DNA of 64,000 nucleotides from Diplodia intermedia (lineage: Eukaryota; Ascomycota; Dothideomycetes; Botryosphaeriales; Botryosphaeriaceae), in NCBI GenBank assembly GCA_021495925.1, contig JAKEKT010000011.1, positions 372,001-436,000 of the forward strand, written 5' to 3'. The notes under the pieces are model-generated. The model had not been told where the DNA came from. It saw nothing but the letters and a program-made list of their open reading frames with translations, and made no database searches. A program made the position numbers and the translations under genes. Each line of letters starts with the position of its first letter. The stretch's first letter is position 1. This document shows positions 21,067-32,823 of this stretch, one piece after another.

Positions 21067-22726
21067 ATGGCAACCGGCATCTTGAAAGTTGACGGCGAGA
21101 ACGTCGTTGGGAACGATGGTAAGCCAGTCATTCTCCGGGGAGCTGGCTTGGGAGGATGGATGAAGTGAGTGTTCTCCATTTTGCTTGCCGAGCCACGTAT
21201 TGACCTGCCGAACAGCATGGAAAACTTCATCACTGGCTTCCCAGGCCACGAGCATCAGCATCGCGCCGCAATGCTCAAGGTCCTCGGAAAGGAAAAGTAC
21301 GACTTCTTCTTCGACAAGTGGCTCGAGTACTTCTTCACCGACAAGGACGCCGAATTCTTCGCCAGCAAAGGCCTGAACTGCCTGCGCATCCCCTTCAACT
21401 ACCGTCACTTCGAAGACGACATGAACCCGCGCGTGCTCAAGGAATCCGGCTTCAAGCATCTGGACCGAGTCGTCGACCTGTGTGCCAAGCACCGCATCTA
21501 CACCATTCTCGACATGCACACCGTGCCCGGTGGTCAACACGGCGACTGGCACGCCGACAACGCGACCAACTACGGCGCCTTCTGGGACTACAAGGACCAC
21601 CAGGACCGCACTGTTTGGCTGTGGGAGCAGATTGCCAACCGCTACAAGGACAATACCTGGGTTGCTGGCTACAACCCGATCAACGAGCCCTGCGACCCTC
21701 TGCATTGGCGCCTCCCCGCCTTCTACGACCGCATCGAGGCAGCCATCCGGAAGATCGACCCCCACCATATCCTGTGGCTAGATGGCAACACGTTTGCCAT
21801 GGAGTGGAAGTACTTTGACAAGAAGCTGCCGAACGCAGTTTACGCTCTACACGATTACACAGTAGGCGTGCAGACTTTTCCGCGTTGAATGTCAGCTAAT
21901 TGGTGTTTCCCCCACAGATGATGGGATTCCCCAAAGGCGAGAAGTTCACGGGCTCAACAGAACAGAAGGCGAAGCTGGAGCGGCAATTCCTCCGCAAAGC
22001 CGAATTCATGTACAAGTTCGAGACGCCAATCTGGAACGGTTCGGAGCCCACCATCCCCACCCTCATCGAAGCGGAATTCACGGTCAACTGACAAATAAAA
22101 ACAAACGTTGATGTACAGGCGAGTTCGGTCCGGTATACGCCAACCCAGAGCTGGACGCCGACCACGCCGCGGTCAACGCGACGCGGTACGACGTGCTGTC
22201 CACGCAGCTCGGCATCTACGACCGGTACAAGATCCACTGGAGCATCTGGCTGTACAAGGACATCGGCGTGCAAGGCATGGTGCACACCAGCCCGCGCAGC
22301 CGCTGGAACCGCACCATCGCGCCCTTCCTCGCGCGCAAGCGCGAGCTGCAGCTCGACGCCTGGGGCCGCCACCCCAGCAGGCAGGTCGAGGACGTCGTCG
22401 ACCCCCTCGTCGCGTGGATCGACCGGGTCGCGCCGACGAGCGCGGCGCAGTACCCCACGCCGTGGCACACGGAGCGCCAGGTCACCCGTCTGATCAACCA
22501 GATCTGGCTGTCGACGTGTCTGCAGGACGAGTTCGCGCGGCTGTTCGAGGGCATGGGCTTCGAGGATCTGGAAGAGTGCGCGAGGAGCTTCGCGTTCGAG
22601 GAGTGCGTCCAGCGCGAGGGTTTGAACAGGGCGTTGGAGGAGCACAGCGCCGTGCCGGAGCTTGAGGCGGATTGGAAGCGTCCGGCGTACAAACCTTCTG
22701 ATCCTCAAGAGGCGATCGGCGTGTAA
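21067..22726 (+). CDS. GH5 family glycoside hydrolase (exo-beta-1,3-glucanase-like)
   Basis: Exons 21067-21164, 21216-21861, 21918-22038 and 22119-22726; introns of 51, 56 and 80 nt, all in frame; 490 residues. GH5 signatures are clear: LRGAGLGGWMN near the N-terminus, LRIPFNYRHF, LDMHTVPGGQHGDWH, the acid/base Glu190 in NPINEP, and the nucleophile Glu290 in GEFGPVY. The enzyme hydrolyses beta-glucosidic bonds with retention of configuration. There is no N-terminal signal peptide, so it is probably cytosolic or released unconventionally, unlike secreted exoglucanases. The last 100 residues form a helical tail absent from minimal GH5 domains. Exact substrate (beta-1,3-glucan, or a glycolipid as in some fungal GH5) is not resolved. 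Confidence 0.88.
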
Positions 22727-23974
22727 GTGTCTGAGCAAGGTGATGTGGGTCATCACTCTTGAAGTAATGAAGGCGTAGAGGTGATGTTATAACCTGATGG
22801 GTAGCATTCTTGCCGATGTCCAATTTGCAACGTGCAATTCACAGAGACAACCATGACGCGAGTGCAGAAAAAACGCACTACTGCCTGTTGGCTTGATTTA
22901 TCACCAATCGTCCTCCTCTGAGAAAATCACTGCTTGAGTAGACACTTGAGACTCACAGAGGATTGGGTAATCTTGTGATGATGATCCGAAGTGAGCAATG
23001 TGATCAGCTGTGACCCCGCATGGTGGAAGCAATTGGTGCGGAACAAGGCGTGATATTGCGGAGTTGAGACATGGATTCACCTCGGGAGCATCTCCGTCCA
23101 GAGTTTCACAAAGGGCACCATTGAGGTATGGTGTGGCTGGTGGCGCAATCATTGGCGATGGAAGGGAACAAAGCTCTCCACGACTCTTAAAGAAGAAGAG
23201 GGGAGGATAAAAAAGAAAAAAAGAACAAAAGAGAAGAGAGAATGTAGCTGTATGTCTGTCTAGAACAATTAAGAACGATGGTCGCCAGAATGCTGACTGC
23301 GGACGCTGGCAGTGCTCCAATGCTCAATTATCGCCATTCCCCGAATCAGGAAATCGCGTTTCACATGCTACACTTCTGCCACCTTCTCTCATGCATCATG
23401 CATGGAGCATAGATTGATGGGACAAAAGCCAGGTGACAGCTTCTGCATGGAGCTTAGTGATCGCAGACTTGCGCAACGGAAAGCGGGGGTCTTGGTCCAG
23501 AACGCGGCCATGGAGAAGTAAAGTTAAGCTCGCATCGACTATGCCAGCGGTCATCCTTCCATTTCTGGAATGCATTCACGATTGCCTTGCAGATTCCTGC
23601 AGCAGGCTAAGTCTCATCTCCTTTGATTACCAAACTGCCGGGCGGGCAGAACGCGCAAGCCCGTAAGCTTACAGACCTCGACATCTGACTGGCATATTTG
23701 AGCCGCAGCCACCCACTGACCTATCAGGCACGCCCACAGCTTCGAACTTGGGATTGGTCAGTACTAATTCAGATTCTATCCTGAGACGTACACAGCTTGT
23801 AGCAATAGAACACTTGCACGTGACGATGCAATATCCTTAGCCAGACTTCATACTCGTTGTAGCGTGAGCAATTTACTTACGACTTCGTCCCAACTACAGA
23901 AAAGGGAGAAGGAAAAAGAGGATGGAACGGAATGAACTTTTTCCCCCGACCATATATCCCCCATCCCGGATACA
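22727..23974. other. Intergenic, convergent 3' ends
   Basis: 1.25 kb between the GH5 (+) and CYP55 (-) stops. It includes a purine-rich tract near 23180-23250. No gene with coding character was found on either strand. Confidence 0.55.
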
Positions 23975-25622
23975 TCATCCCAGATAAACAGGCAACTCCA
24001 CAACCCCGACATCCTTCCTCGCAGGCGTCCACTTGATTTCGTCTTCATTCGCGGCAGCCACCCGCAGGCCGGGAACGCGCGTCGCCAGCGCGACGAAAAC
24101 CTCCTCCATCTCGGCGCGCGCCAGCCACTCGGCCACGCAACGGTGGGCGCCGAAGCCGAAGCCCAGGGCCGCCTCGGCGCCACGCGGGCGGTGCATGTCG
24201 AAGACGTCGGGAGACGGAAACATCTCTTCGTCGCGGTTGCCCGAGGAGTTGGCGAGGATGACGCCGTCGCCGGCTTTGATGAGCTGTGAGGGGTGGCGGG
24301 TTTGTATTAGACCTTTTTCTTTTTTTTTCTTTTTCGCTTTGATGTAGAGGTTCGGATGGTGAAGGGGGGAGAGGGATGGATGATTGGTGGAGGATAGGTA
24401 GGCAAGGGTTATGTTTACCCTGTCACCCCAGTGCACATCGACCTTGGCAACACGCCGCATGGCCATGGCGGAACCGGTGTGGTAGCGGCAGAGCTCCTCG
24501 ACGAAGGCGGGCACGAGCCCCTGCGGGTCGGTTCGGAAATCTGCGAGCTGGGTTTCTCGGTGCTTGAACCAGAGCTCGATGACACCCTTCGATTTAAATG
24601 AGTGATCGTTGTCAGAGACTGTTTTCGAAAGCATCGTTCCTGAAAGGTCGATGGAATATGTGGGGAATAGGTACCAAGTTGATCATGTTGACCATAGTCG
24701 CGTTGCCCGCGACGAGCATCAGGAAGGCCATTTGTACAACGTCAGCTTTGGTAAGGTTGCCATGACGCAGTTGCGTGGTGACGAGGTGACTGATAAGATC
24801 GTCTTTCGGCTCGGCGGAGCGCTGGTCAACGAGGGATCCCATGTAGTTGAGCAGCTCTTGGCTGGCGTTGGAGGCTTCGGTGGCCGTAGCGCTGCCATTG
24901 CTGCGGACGGCTGCCTGCTTCGTCAGAAAGGCGAGATCGGAGAAGGGAACACCGAGGATGCCGTAGATGATCTGTGTTTAGTGATTGAAGGTGAGTCGAA
25001 CCGTAGCTCTGTCACAAAATGGATGGCCTGGTTAAACATGAATGGACGTACATATGATGGAACGGGCAGGGAAAAGTGCTCAACCAGATCAATCGGTTGG
25101 CCGTCATATTTCTTGAGCATCTCATCCAACAGATTGCTCACTGTCTCTCGGATCTTTGGCCGCATCTTCTCGATATGCTCGTAGGTGAAGAGGTCTAAGA
25201 TCATACCCCTCTGTTGCCCATGCGCAGGCGGATCCATGTCCACGAAGGTTGGCCGGTTCTTTGCAGCCTCTTTCCCTCCAGCGCTCATCTCAGGGAAGCC
25301 AGGCCGCGTGCGCTCCTAAGAGCTAGCTCAGTCATTCGCTGCTTCAAGATCGAACACAAATAAACCGTAGAACACACTTTGGAAAATCGTTCGTCAGTTG
25401 CTACGGAGACGATATCCTTCCATTTTACCAGCAGCCATGGGCATGTTCCATCCCAGAGCTCGACTCTGCTGATGGAGTTGTTGGCACGGAGCTGAGCGTA
25501 CTCTACGGGAGGCTCGGCACCGCGAGGACGGGCAAAGGGGAACTTGGGGACTGCTCTCGAGGTTCAGTACTTCCTGGTTGTATGGTGGACGGGAAGATCT
25601 TCGTACGTGATTCGGAAGGCAT
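23975..25622 (-). CDS. CYP55A: Cytochrome P450 nitric oxide reductase (P450nor, CYP55)
   Basis: Six exons on the minus strand: 25607-25622, 25378-25550, 25052-25315, 24675-24971, 24419-24586 and 23975-24283. Introns of 56, 62, 80, 88 and 135 nt give 408 residues (the Fusarium enzyme has 403). The first exon is only 16 nt and encodes MPSES. Hallmarks: LPKFPFARPRGAEPP start, RTRPGFPEMS and FVDMDPPAH, I-helix VAGNATMVNMI, heme loop GFGFGAHRC with Cys355. P450nor reduces two NO to N2O using NADH directly, without a reductase, in fungal denitrification or NO detoxification. There is no membrane anchor or mitochondrial leader, which suggests the cytosolic form. Family assignment is firm. Confidence 0.95.
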
Positions 25623-27711
25623 CCTGACGCGAAGTCTCAGGGAGGTTGCCTTGGGTTGCTCTGGTGTGTTGGAAGTAGAGGAGAGTGTAGAATGTTAAAC
25701 TTTGTTGATCGATATACTCGATGAAAGATTCTCGACTATGATTTATACTTTACAATATGCTCTGCCCGCGGAGAAGCTTCAACGAGGCCGGCGCAATACT
25801 GAATGTGCCCTGCACCATGTGGTCCGACATTGCTTCATGCCGTAGCCAGCCGGGAACATAGCACGTAGAACACGTTTGGTCTGGTGAATTGCAGCGCAGG
25901 GCAGCAGCCACATTGCTTAGAAACCCAGTAGAAGCCGAGATGACTCACGTTGGGGCTGAAAGGCGATGTTGCCATTGGGCGGAAGCGGCGACATTCAACG
26001 GCGCGGATGAAGTTAACGTCTAATCAATCGGATGTTCGAGGCTTCCTCAACCATGCGACTTGCAGAAATCGCCCGGAACGCTCCGTTAGCTTCCACCGCA
26101 AGGTATACGGAGGTATAGATGACAGCCTGTTCTGAGACCGAGACCTCGACTGCTTGGGTTAGACAAGGTCCAAGGTATCTTATAGGGCCGCTAGGGTTAA
26201 GCGAAAGGCAGATTTCTCGACGGATATACTTCAATGAAAATACAAACATGCACTCGAAAGATTGTGGATTTGGGACGAGAGTCTTAGTAAAAGCCAGGTG
26301 ATGGCACGACAGAATGGGTTTCAAGCACGAGCGGCAGGCTGCCGTTTCCCGCATCTCCGTCCATTTCCGCGGAGAAGTGCCTGCAACGTGGAAGCAACGC
26401 TTCTCTGAAGCATGCCTCGCCATTTGGGGTGGTAGGCGTCTCTTTTGCTCCTGGCAGATGCCTCAGGCTGTAGAACCGACAGATGCGTTTGCCGTTGGCA
26501 AGTAGCCAAGAGTCTCGGTCGGTGTCGTCATCGGTACTTTCAAGTTCAGCTTGACAACGTAAGTGGCTCTGGACATGACGGCGAGGCAGTCGGCTAGCCC
26601 AGGTGCAGCTGGAACGGCGGGAAGTAAGGGATATGCTGCGGGGTAGGTAGGAAGCCTCCGTTCGCTTCTCCTTCAGCTGTCAGTTTCGATACGTCTATGC
26701 ACCTCGTTAGCTGATCACCACTAAGGAAAATAGCGGCGTCGAAGCTCTCCGCATCGACAGTAGCGAGCAACGATCAGGCGCTGGATCGCTGGGCGTCTTC
26801 GAACGAAGCGCTGGGCGGCATCAGAGATGGAGCTTAGAAGACGCGGTAGCTCTCACGGCACGGAGGAGTACGAAAGGAGACTCGGAGATCAGATAGAGCG
26901 GAGCGGACAGGGTCCAAGTGTTCGGCGGGGAGCCGGCGACAACAAGTGGCGGAAGGCGCGATCGATCCCTGGCGCAGATCTTCACGGAGCCCATCGCCAA
27001 CTACCTTTCCTCACTGCCGAGCCTACAGCCCTCGAACCCTCATGCCGAAAGACGGGCAGCATTCGGAGATTGTGCGGCGATTCGGCGGACCTCGCGTCCT
27101 CCGTGTCCACTCCGCTTGTCGTCGCCAGAAAACAGGCGGCTGGAAAAGAAGAAAAAAGGCTGTGAGCTGCGTCGACCGCAGCTGAGCAGGCGCGAGAGTT
27201 GCCGTCATCTTTCCCGCGTTGAAACAAGCCTTTGGATGCGCCTCGGCCGGTGATACGACGGCTCCGATAGCGGCCTAGACGGTCTCCGGGCGGCGCAGAT
27301 GTAGCGCAGCGGCTCCAGCTTGGGGGCGGCTCTTCCCTTTCAATTCCCGTTCATCGTTCCCGAACTTCAGCTGGCGTGACGGTGGGGCGAGCCCTGACGC
27401 TATCAGCCACTCCCACCATCTGCTTCCGATACGCGACATCGAACCCTACCGCTCATTGGTTGCTGTTCGTTCCGACGGCCCGCGCCCGGCATGCCGTTAC
27501 TGCTTGCCCAAGATGCAACTCCACGGATGCGGTTCCGGGAGATGTCCAGAGACCGGTGCGATACAACCTGCCGCATATCAGGACTTTTTTTACTGCTTAT
27601 ACGGTGGATCCTCGATACGCAATGCAAGCGTGCTGGCATCGCACTGCCCGCTAAATACCTGCCTCCACCCTTCCCTCCTTCCACATCCCCCAAACCTCTC
27701 GATCCATAAAA
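25623..27711. other. Intergenic, divergent promoters of CYP55 and the MFS gene
   Basis: 2.1 kb between divergent start codons. The left 150 bp are the CYP55 core promoter. The rest holds many short open frames but none with splice support or a recognisable protein. The last 60 bp before 27712 are pyrimidine-rich MFS leader. Confidence 0.5.
25741..25747 (-). promoter_or_regulatory. TATA box of the CYP55 gene
   Basis: Read on the minus strand this is TATAAAT, 119 nt before the start codon at 25622. Between the two lies C/T-rich leader sequence (ctctcctctacttcc). Confidence 0.5.
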
Positions 27712-29484
27712 ATGGTTGAAGACAGTCCGGTAGAAGACATGGAGCCTTTCTCTCCGCGCCTCGACAGTCCGGGCCCCGAGAAGCGTCTTTCCCACTCCGA
27801 CGATGGTTCACCGTACCAGCAGGATTTTCCAACCAAGGTCGAATGGGCGGATGACCCTGAGAACCCGCAAAACTGGCCCTTCGCGAAGAGGTGTTTCCAT
27901 ACAATCATCCCAAGTAAGCCCTTCCATGCTCTTGCCAACGCTGCAGCCCTCGCTGACCTTCTCCAGCTCTCATCGCAGTCGTGACGTAAGCCATCCCTTG
28001 TTCAGGTCGCCCAGCAGCGCGCGCTAATACACACAAAGCACGTTGGCCTCTTCCATCTATACACCTGGCCGGTCCGAGGTGCAAGCGGAATTCGGCGTCT
28101 CCTCGACCGTTGGAATCTTTCCCTTCTCCTTCTACACTCTTGGTCTTGCCTTCGGTCCTCTGATCGCATCGCCATGCAGCGAGAACTTCGGTCGTAGGGC
28201 AGTGTACTTTGTGTGTACGCCCATCTTCGGTCTCTTCATACTCGGCTCCGGCTTCTCTCAGTCGATCGCCGCGTTGACCGTATGCCGCTTCTTCGCAGGA
28301 TGCTTTGGTAGCCCTGCCCTGAGCGTCGGGAATGCAACCATCTCCGAAGTGTGGGCTCCGCGCGAACGCGCTATCCCAATGGCTCTCTTCGTCTGCGCCC
28401 CTTTCTTGGGTCCAACCCTGGGGTAAGTCTCCATCAGCTCTGCTCATCAACATGATACTCACCTCAAATCAGCCCCTTGATCGGAGGCTTCGTTGCCGAG
28501 AGCAAGGGTTGGCGGTGGACGCAATGGGTCATCCTCTTTTTCACCGTCGCCTTTCTGTCACCCGCCTTCTTCATGTCCGAGACCTACCGCAAGCAGATAC
28601 TCCTACGACGTGCCAAGCGGCAGCAGCGTGCCGAAGGCAACGGCACAGAGCTGCGTCGCACTGAGACGACAGCTTCACGCGCCTCGCGCGCCGCTCAAGG
28701 CACGCAAGCGCTGCTCATGAACACCATTGGCCGCCCGGTGCATATGCTTGTAACAGAACCAATCATCGGCCTCTTCTCCCTTTACGTTGCCTTCATCTTC
28801 GCGATGCAGTACGCCTTCTTTGCCGCCTATCCCTGGGTCTTCAGCACCACTTACGGCTTTTCACTCGGCGCGCAAGGGCTCACCTTCCTCGGCCTGGGCG
28901 TCGGTTGCGTGCTCGGCTTCGCCGCCATCTGCGCCAGCAACATATGGTTCGACAAGCCACGGGCACAGCGGTGGCGCGAACGCCAACAACAAGACCAAGA
29001 AGCCGCCGCCGCCGCCCAGTCCAACCAGGGAGTCCTCGAGGCCGGCGGCCCCAAGCCAGCCCGCACCTCGCCGCCGCCCGAGTTCGTCCTCTCCATCGCA
29101 TTCCCCGGCTCCGTCATGCTGCCCGCCGCGCTCTTCATGTTCGCCTGGACGGCGCAGCCGTCGGTGCACTGGATCGTGCCCATCATCGCCGAAACGCTGT
29201 TCGGCACCAGCAACCTGCTCATCTTCATGGCCTGCGCCCTCTACCTCGCCAACACGTACGGTCCCATGTACGGCGCCAGCGCCATGGCCGCCTGCAGCCT
29301 GCTGCGCTACGTCCTGGGCGCCGTGTTTCCGCTGTTCATCTTGCAGATGTACAAGGCGCTCGGCACGGGCTGGGCGACGAGCTTGCTGGGGTTCGTCAGC
29401 GTGGTGATGGGGCTCGTGCCGTGGGCGTTCGTGAGGTGGGGCGAGAAACTGAGGGGGATGAGTAAGTATCCTTGTGAGGGTTGA
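27712..29484 (+). CDS. Major facilitator superfamily transporter (DHA1, polyamine/drug exporter type)
   Basis: Exons 27712-27913, 27967-27985 (only 19 nt), 28039-28422 and 28473-29484; introns 53, 53 and 50 nt, in frame; 538 residues. A hydrophilic N-terminus is followed by WADDPENPQNWPFAKR, typical of DHA1 transporters, then twelve predicted spans. The motif A region reads GPLIASPCSENFGRRAVY. The fourth and fifth helices read FFAGCFGSPALSVGNATISEVW...RERAIPMALFVCAPFLGPTLGPLIGGF, characteristic of the polyamine/multidrug H+ antiporter group. A 45-residue cytosolic loop is charged and Gln/Ala-rich (about residues 355-400). The C-terminus SKYPCEG is kept in frame although gtaagt at 29462 could serve as a donor. 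Located in the plasma membrane; cargo unknown. Confidence 0.9.
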
Positions 29485-30857
29485 AGGGAGAAAGAGAAAG
29501 AGAGGAGAAAGAGGGGACGGGAGAGAAAAAGGAAAAGCGAGATTGAAAACTGGTGCAAGGTCTTTCGGCTCACACGGTCTTGGCGGGAATGACTTTATCC
29601 GCAGGTCGTGTGGGTCGGGTGGGTCGGACAAGCTTGGAGTATTGACATGCATGTTCTTCATGGATAGCAGAGCAATGTCCGTGACAGAAGTGACGAGACC
29701 AAGTCTAGAACAGGTGAGAAGATAGAGAAAAGGGCGGAAGAAGGTGAAGAGTAGATAGAGATGATTTGTTTTTAGCTTGCTTTATACCCCATCTGTAACT
29801 TCTTCATCCTTGAGCTATAGACCGAAGATAGTTTCAACAACTCAAGAATCGCAAGTATTCAAACGAACAAAAAGCAAGAGAGAAGAGTCAGGGAGCATGG
29901 CTCGACGCTGGAAAAAGCTTTCAGACAGCTTGCTTAACCTCGGTCAAAGTTTTGTGGGCGTCTGGCAGATAATTGCCGCTCTTGTTTGGCCGATTGACGT
30001 CTCCACATAGGTACTGCCGAACGCCCGCTTTATCTACCCCACATTTGGCCAAGGGGTTCCAACTTCCAACACGCGCGAGAGGGCTTGAGCTAACTCTAAC
30101 CTTCTGACCTCCTATCGGAGAGTGAAACAGGAATAGGAAGGTTGCTTGTCGTTGCATGCGTAGACGAGGGCCTACCGTCAGCGAATTTGAAGATGTAAGT
30201 ATACAAAATGGATAAGTTGAGAATTGTCGCCTGTTGCTACAAAGTGGGTTGAGAGATATTCAGCGAAATCTTACCACATTTCTACATTGCACTCGGCACC
30301 ATCGAGCCGCACCTGGTCTCTTCGACTGTCACCACGCTCTCAAAATCCACCGCCACCACAGCCCCCGCATCCACCACCGGCGTTTCCACCGCCAACTCCG
30401 CCACCACCGGCATCTCCCCCACCGTCGCCGCTGTCAGGAACTGGCCATTTGGCCATGCGAAGGGGTTTCAAGAATGTAGTGCAAGACCGATTGAGTTAGG
30501 ATAAGCAGTAATTGGCGCGTCAACGCAAATCGAATGTCGTCACGGATCGCACCCTAATAGAAGAGAATTTAGACCACCGTTTAATGGTGCAGTCAAGCCG
30601 GAGGCATTCACTAATGCTGTGAATGGTGATAACAGATAGAGGCTAGTTTATACAAGGCAAGTTGATGCGAAAGGAGAAGGAAGGAACAGCGGCGAGGTCC
30701 GGCCCACGACGCGCTAAAAATCCAAGCTCCGGCGATCTGGGGAAAGCTTTCCGACCAACAGCTCCACCTCAACATCACACCACCTACCCTCTTTCCCCAT
30801 CCACGCACGTCTCGCACCCGTCCGAGCTCCGCTACACACGCACACGCAGCAACAACA
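29485..30857. other. Intergenic with a low-complexity Gly/Pro-coding patch
   Basis: 1.4 kb between the MFS and SRPBCC genes. The first 100 bp are purine-rich 3' UTR. At 30330-30460 lies a CCACCGCC-type tract which on the minus strand gives a 38-codon Gly/Cys-rich open frame (listed separately). Otherwise nothing recognised. Confidence 0.5.
30340..30456 (-). CDS. Candidate micro-gene: 38-residue Gly/Cys-rich peptide
   Basis: An ATG at 30456 on the minus strand opens a 38-codon frame that begins MAKWPVPDSGDGGG and ends with two cysteines in a glycine run (GGGCGGCGGGGF), then TGA. Short Gly-rich frames with closely spaced cysteines and an aromatic end occur in fungal genomes, but such a frame could also be a by-product of the CCACCGCC repeat. 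No promoter or splice evidence. The opposite strand gives a Pro-rich frame over the same bases. Confidence 0.25.
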   Translation of the reverse strand: MAKWPVPDSGDGGGDAGGGGVGGGNAGGGCGGCGGGGF

Positions 30858-31457
30858 ATGGCTTCCTCTACCCCCTCTTCCGTCTTCAACCCCACCGCCT
30901 CCTCCACCATCGCCGCGCCACCCGAACGCGTCTTCGCCCTCCTCATCGACCGCACCACCTGGCCGCGCTGGAACACCTTCATCCCGCGCGCCGACGTCGT
31001 CCCCGAGCCGTCCGCTGCTCCCTCATCCGCCGCCACGACCCCGGACGACGACGACGGCAAAATCAAGCTCGGCCAGACGCTGAAATTCACCGTCCAGGCC
31101 CGCGTCCTCGGCGCCCTGCGCAACGTGCCCGGCGGCAGCCTGGAGCTGGTGAACGTGCTGTCGACGCCGGACGACGGCGACGGCGACGGCGGCGGCGCGG
31201 AGCGGGGCGTGTGGAGGGTCGGCTGGGCGCAGAGCCCGAGGATGATGCCGGGTTGGCTGATGCGCACGCAGCGCGTGAACGAGGTCGTGGCGGATGAGGG
31301 GGCTGGCGGCGGCGGCGGTGGCTGCACCTACAGGACCTACATGACCTTTGACGGGCCCATGGCCTACGTGGTCAAGTGGTTGACTGGGTGGATGATACGG
31401 GATGGGTTGATCATGTGGGCGGAGGGCCTGAAGGAAGAGGCTGAAAAGGCCGCGTGA
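30858..31457 (+). CDS. SRPBCC (START-like / polyketide cyclase) superfamily protein
   Basis: Single exon, 199 residues, ATG in good context (acaacaATGg). The start SSTIAAPPERVFALLIDRTTWPRWNTFIPRA is the typical first strand and helices of the SRPBCC ligand-binding fold. After an acidic, Ala/Pro-rich insertion come further strands and the long C-terminal helix (GLIMWAEGLKEEAEKAA). The fold binds hydrophobic ligands; fungal members are mostly uncharacterised. No signal peptide. Two Asp/Gly-rich loops (DDDDGK and DDGDGDGGG) look like low-complexity expansions. No catalytic function can be assigned. Confidence 0.8.
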   Translation: MASSTPSSVFNPTASSTIAAPPERVFALLIDRTTWPRWNTFIPRADVVPEPSAAPSSAATTPDDDDGKIKLGQTLKFTVQARVLGALRNVPGGSLELVNVLSTPDDGDGDGGGAERGVWRVGWAQSPRMMPGWLMRTQRVNEVVADEGAGGGGGGCTYRTYMTFDGPMAYVVKWLTGWMIRDGLIMWAEGLKEEAEKAA

Positions 31458-32823
31458 TGGGACGGAGGGGCGCCGGTGGAAGCGAGGCGTGCCCGGATGG
31501 CATGTGCTGGTCAGAACGAAGCTGGTCTTCGATCTGGGATGGCGGCATGGGGTCGTACATGTGCTGGATTGCAACAATTGCGCGTGCAGACATGGCCTTT
31601 CAATGCCTTGGACGACCCGTGGGTATTGGGGTCTATACTCTCTTTTGCGGCCTGGCTGATTTGGGTGATAGGCGAGCCTACAACTGAAATTCAGAGTTAC
31701 AGCAAAATCGGCCAACTCCTTTGAATGGAAGAGCGATGCTGCTCGGCATATTGTCCAGCGAGCGACGCTCGATACGCCGGACCGGATTCGGAAAGCACGG
31801 AGCGGCGGGCAGCTCACAGCTTGTCCACGCACCAGCACAAGCAGAAACAATACCGCGATCCTGCAATACATGAACCGAGAGGGCAAACCCCCAGTTACAG
31901 ATGTCTAGTGCGATGGGCATGCTCCGGTTCAATGCATCGCCACCAGATCCTCAAGGCAGAATAATCCGAGGGGTTGTGATCTATGGATTACCTAATTAAG
32001 ACCTGGAATCTTCTCAACAGTTCACGGATTCAATCCAGCTTAGTGTTATACCTCGGTTCCTGCACTAAGTTGGGGTCTGGCTCGTGGATAGATTGTGAGA
32101 CAAGAAGTACCAGCTCCCAGGGTGCTGCTTTTTTGCTTCTTTGGTCTATTGCGGGGTCGAACGAATCGGGAAGGTGGATACTCGGCATCTTCTCCTGTCC
32201 AAAACCTGGAAGGGCGTTTTCTCCGAAACAATTTCGTTTCAAGAGGACTGTACCTGAGGATCTCGGAAGGTGCGTGTGGCCTTCGGAACTCGGTATCACC
32301 TATTTCCACCATCCGGAGCGTCGACGCCTATCCCCTGGGAGCCTGCAAAACGGGTGGGGAACCCATTGTGTAAAGTTGCGACAATTTCTAAAGAATGACG
32401 TTAGGTCAGGACCCGCTTAACCCAGGTAGTCACGGAAAAGGCACCATCCTGAAGAATTCTCGGAATTCCCGAGCCATGACGTCGGCTTTTAGAGGCCGAC
32501 TACCGCTCCCACACGCCCCTAGCCTCTGCACAGAAGATCTAGAGGGAACATGTGGATGTCTTACCTAGCGGACGCTGTGAAGAAGCACGGCCGCAGCAGC
32601 GCAGAATGCGGACCAGTTCATCAAACACTGACGATCACTCGAGATATACGGCAGAGGAAAGGCACGGCCGCTACAAAACTCACGGGATTATAATTCACGG
32701 TGAATGGTAAACGAACACTATACACACGAGGACCGCCCACCCACACACCAAACTCCATGCTTCGTACACGGGGCCGCATAAAAGCTGCCCCCACTTTCGT
32801 CGCAGAATCCAAACATCCCCTCA
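31458..32823. other. Intergenic, convergent 3' ends
   Basis: 1.37 kb between the SRPBCC (+) and GH3 (-) stops. No coding character, tRNA or repeat detected. Confidence 0.55.

Noticed and set aside
29462..29467. gtaagt at the 3' end of the MFS gene as a donor
   Set aside because: Reading through gives SKYPCEG and a stop, which resembles the usual SKYP-like end of DHA1 transporters; no downstream exon improves the protein.
30224..30499. Proline-rich plus-strand frame (PPPPQPPHPPPAFPPP)
   Set aside because: It starts at a non-ATG codon and derives from a CCACCGCC tract; the minus-strand reading has ATG and stop and is listed as a weak candidate instead.
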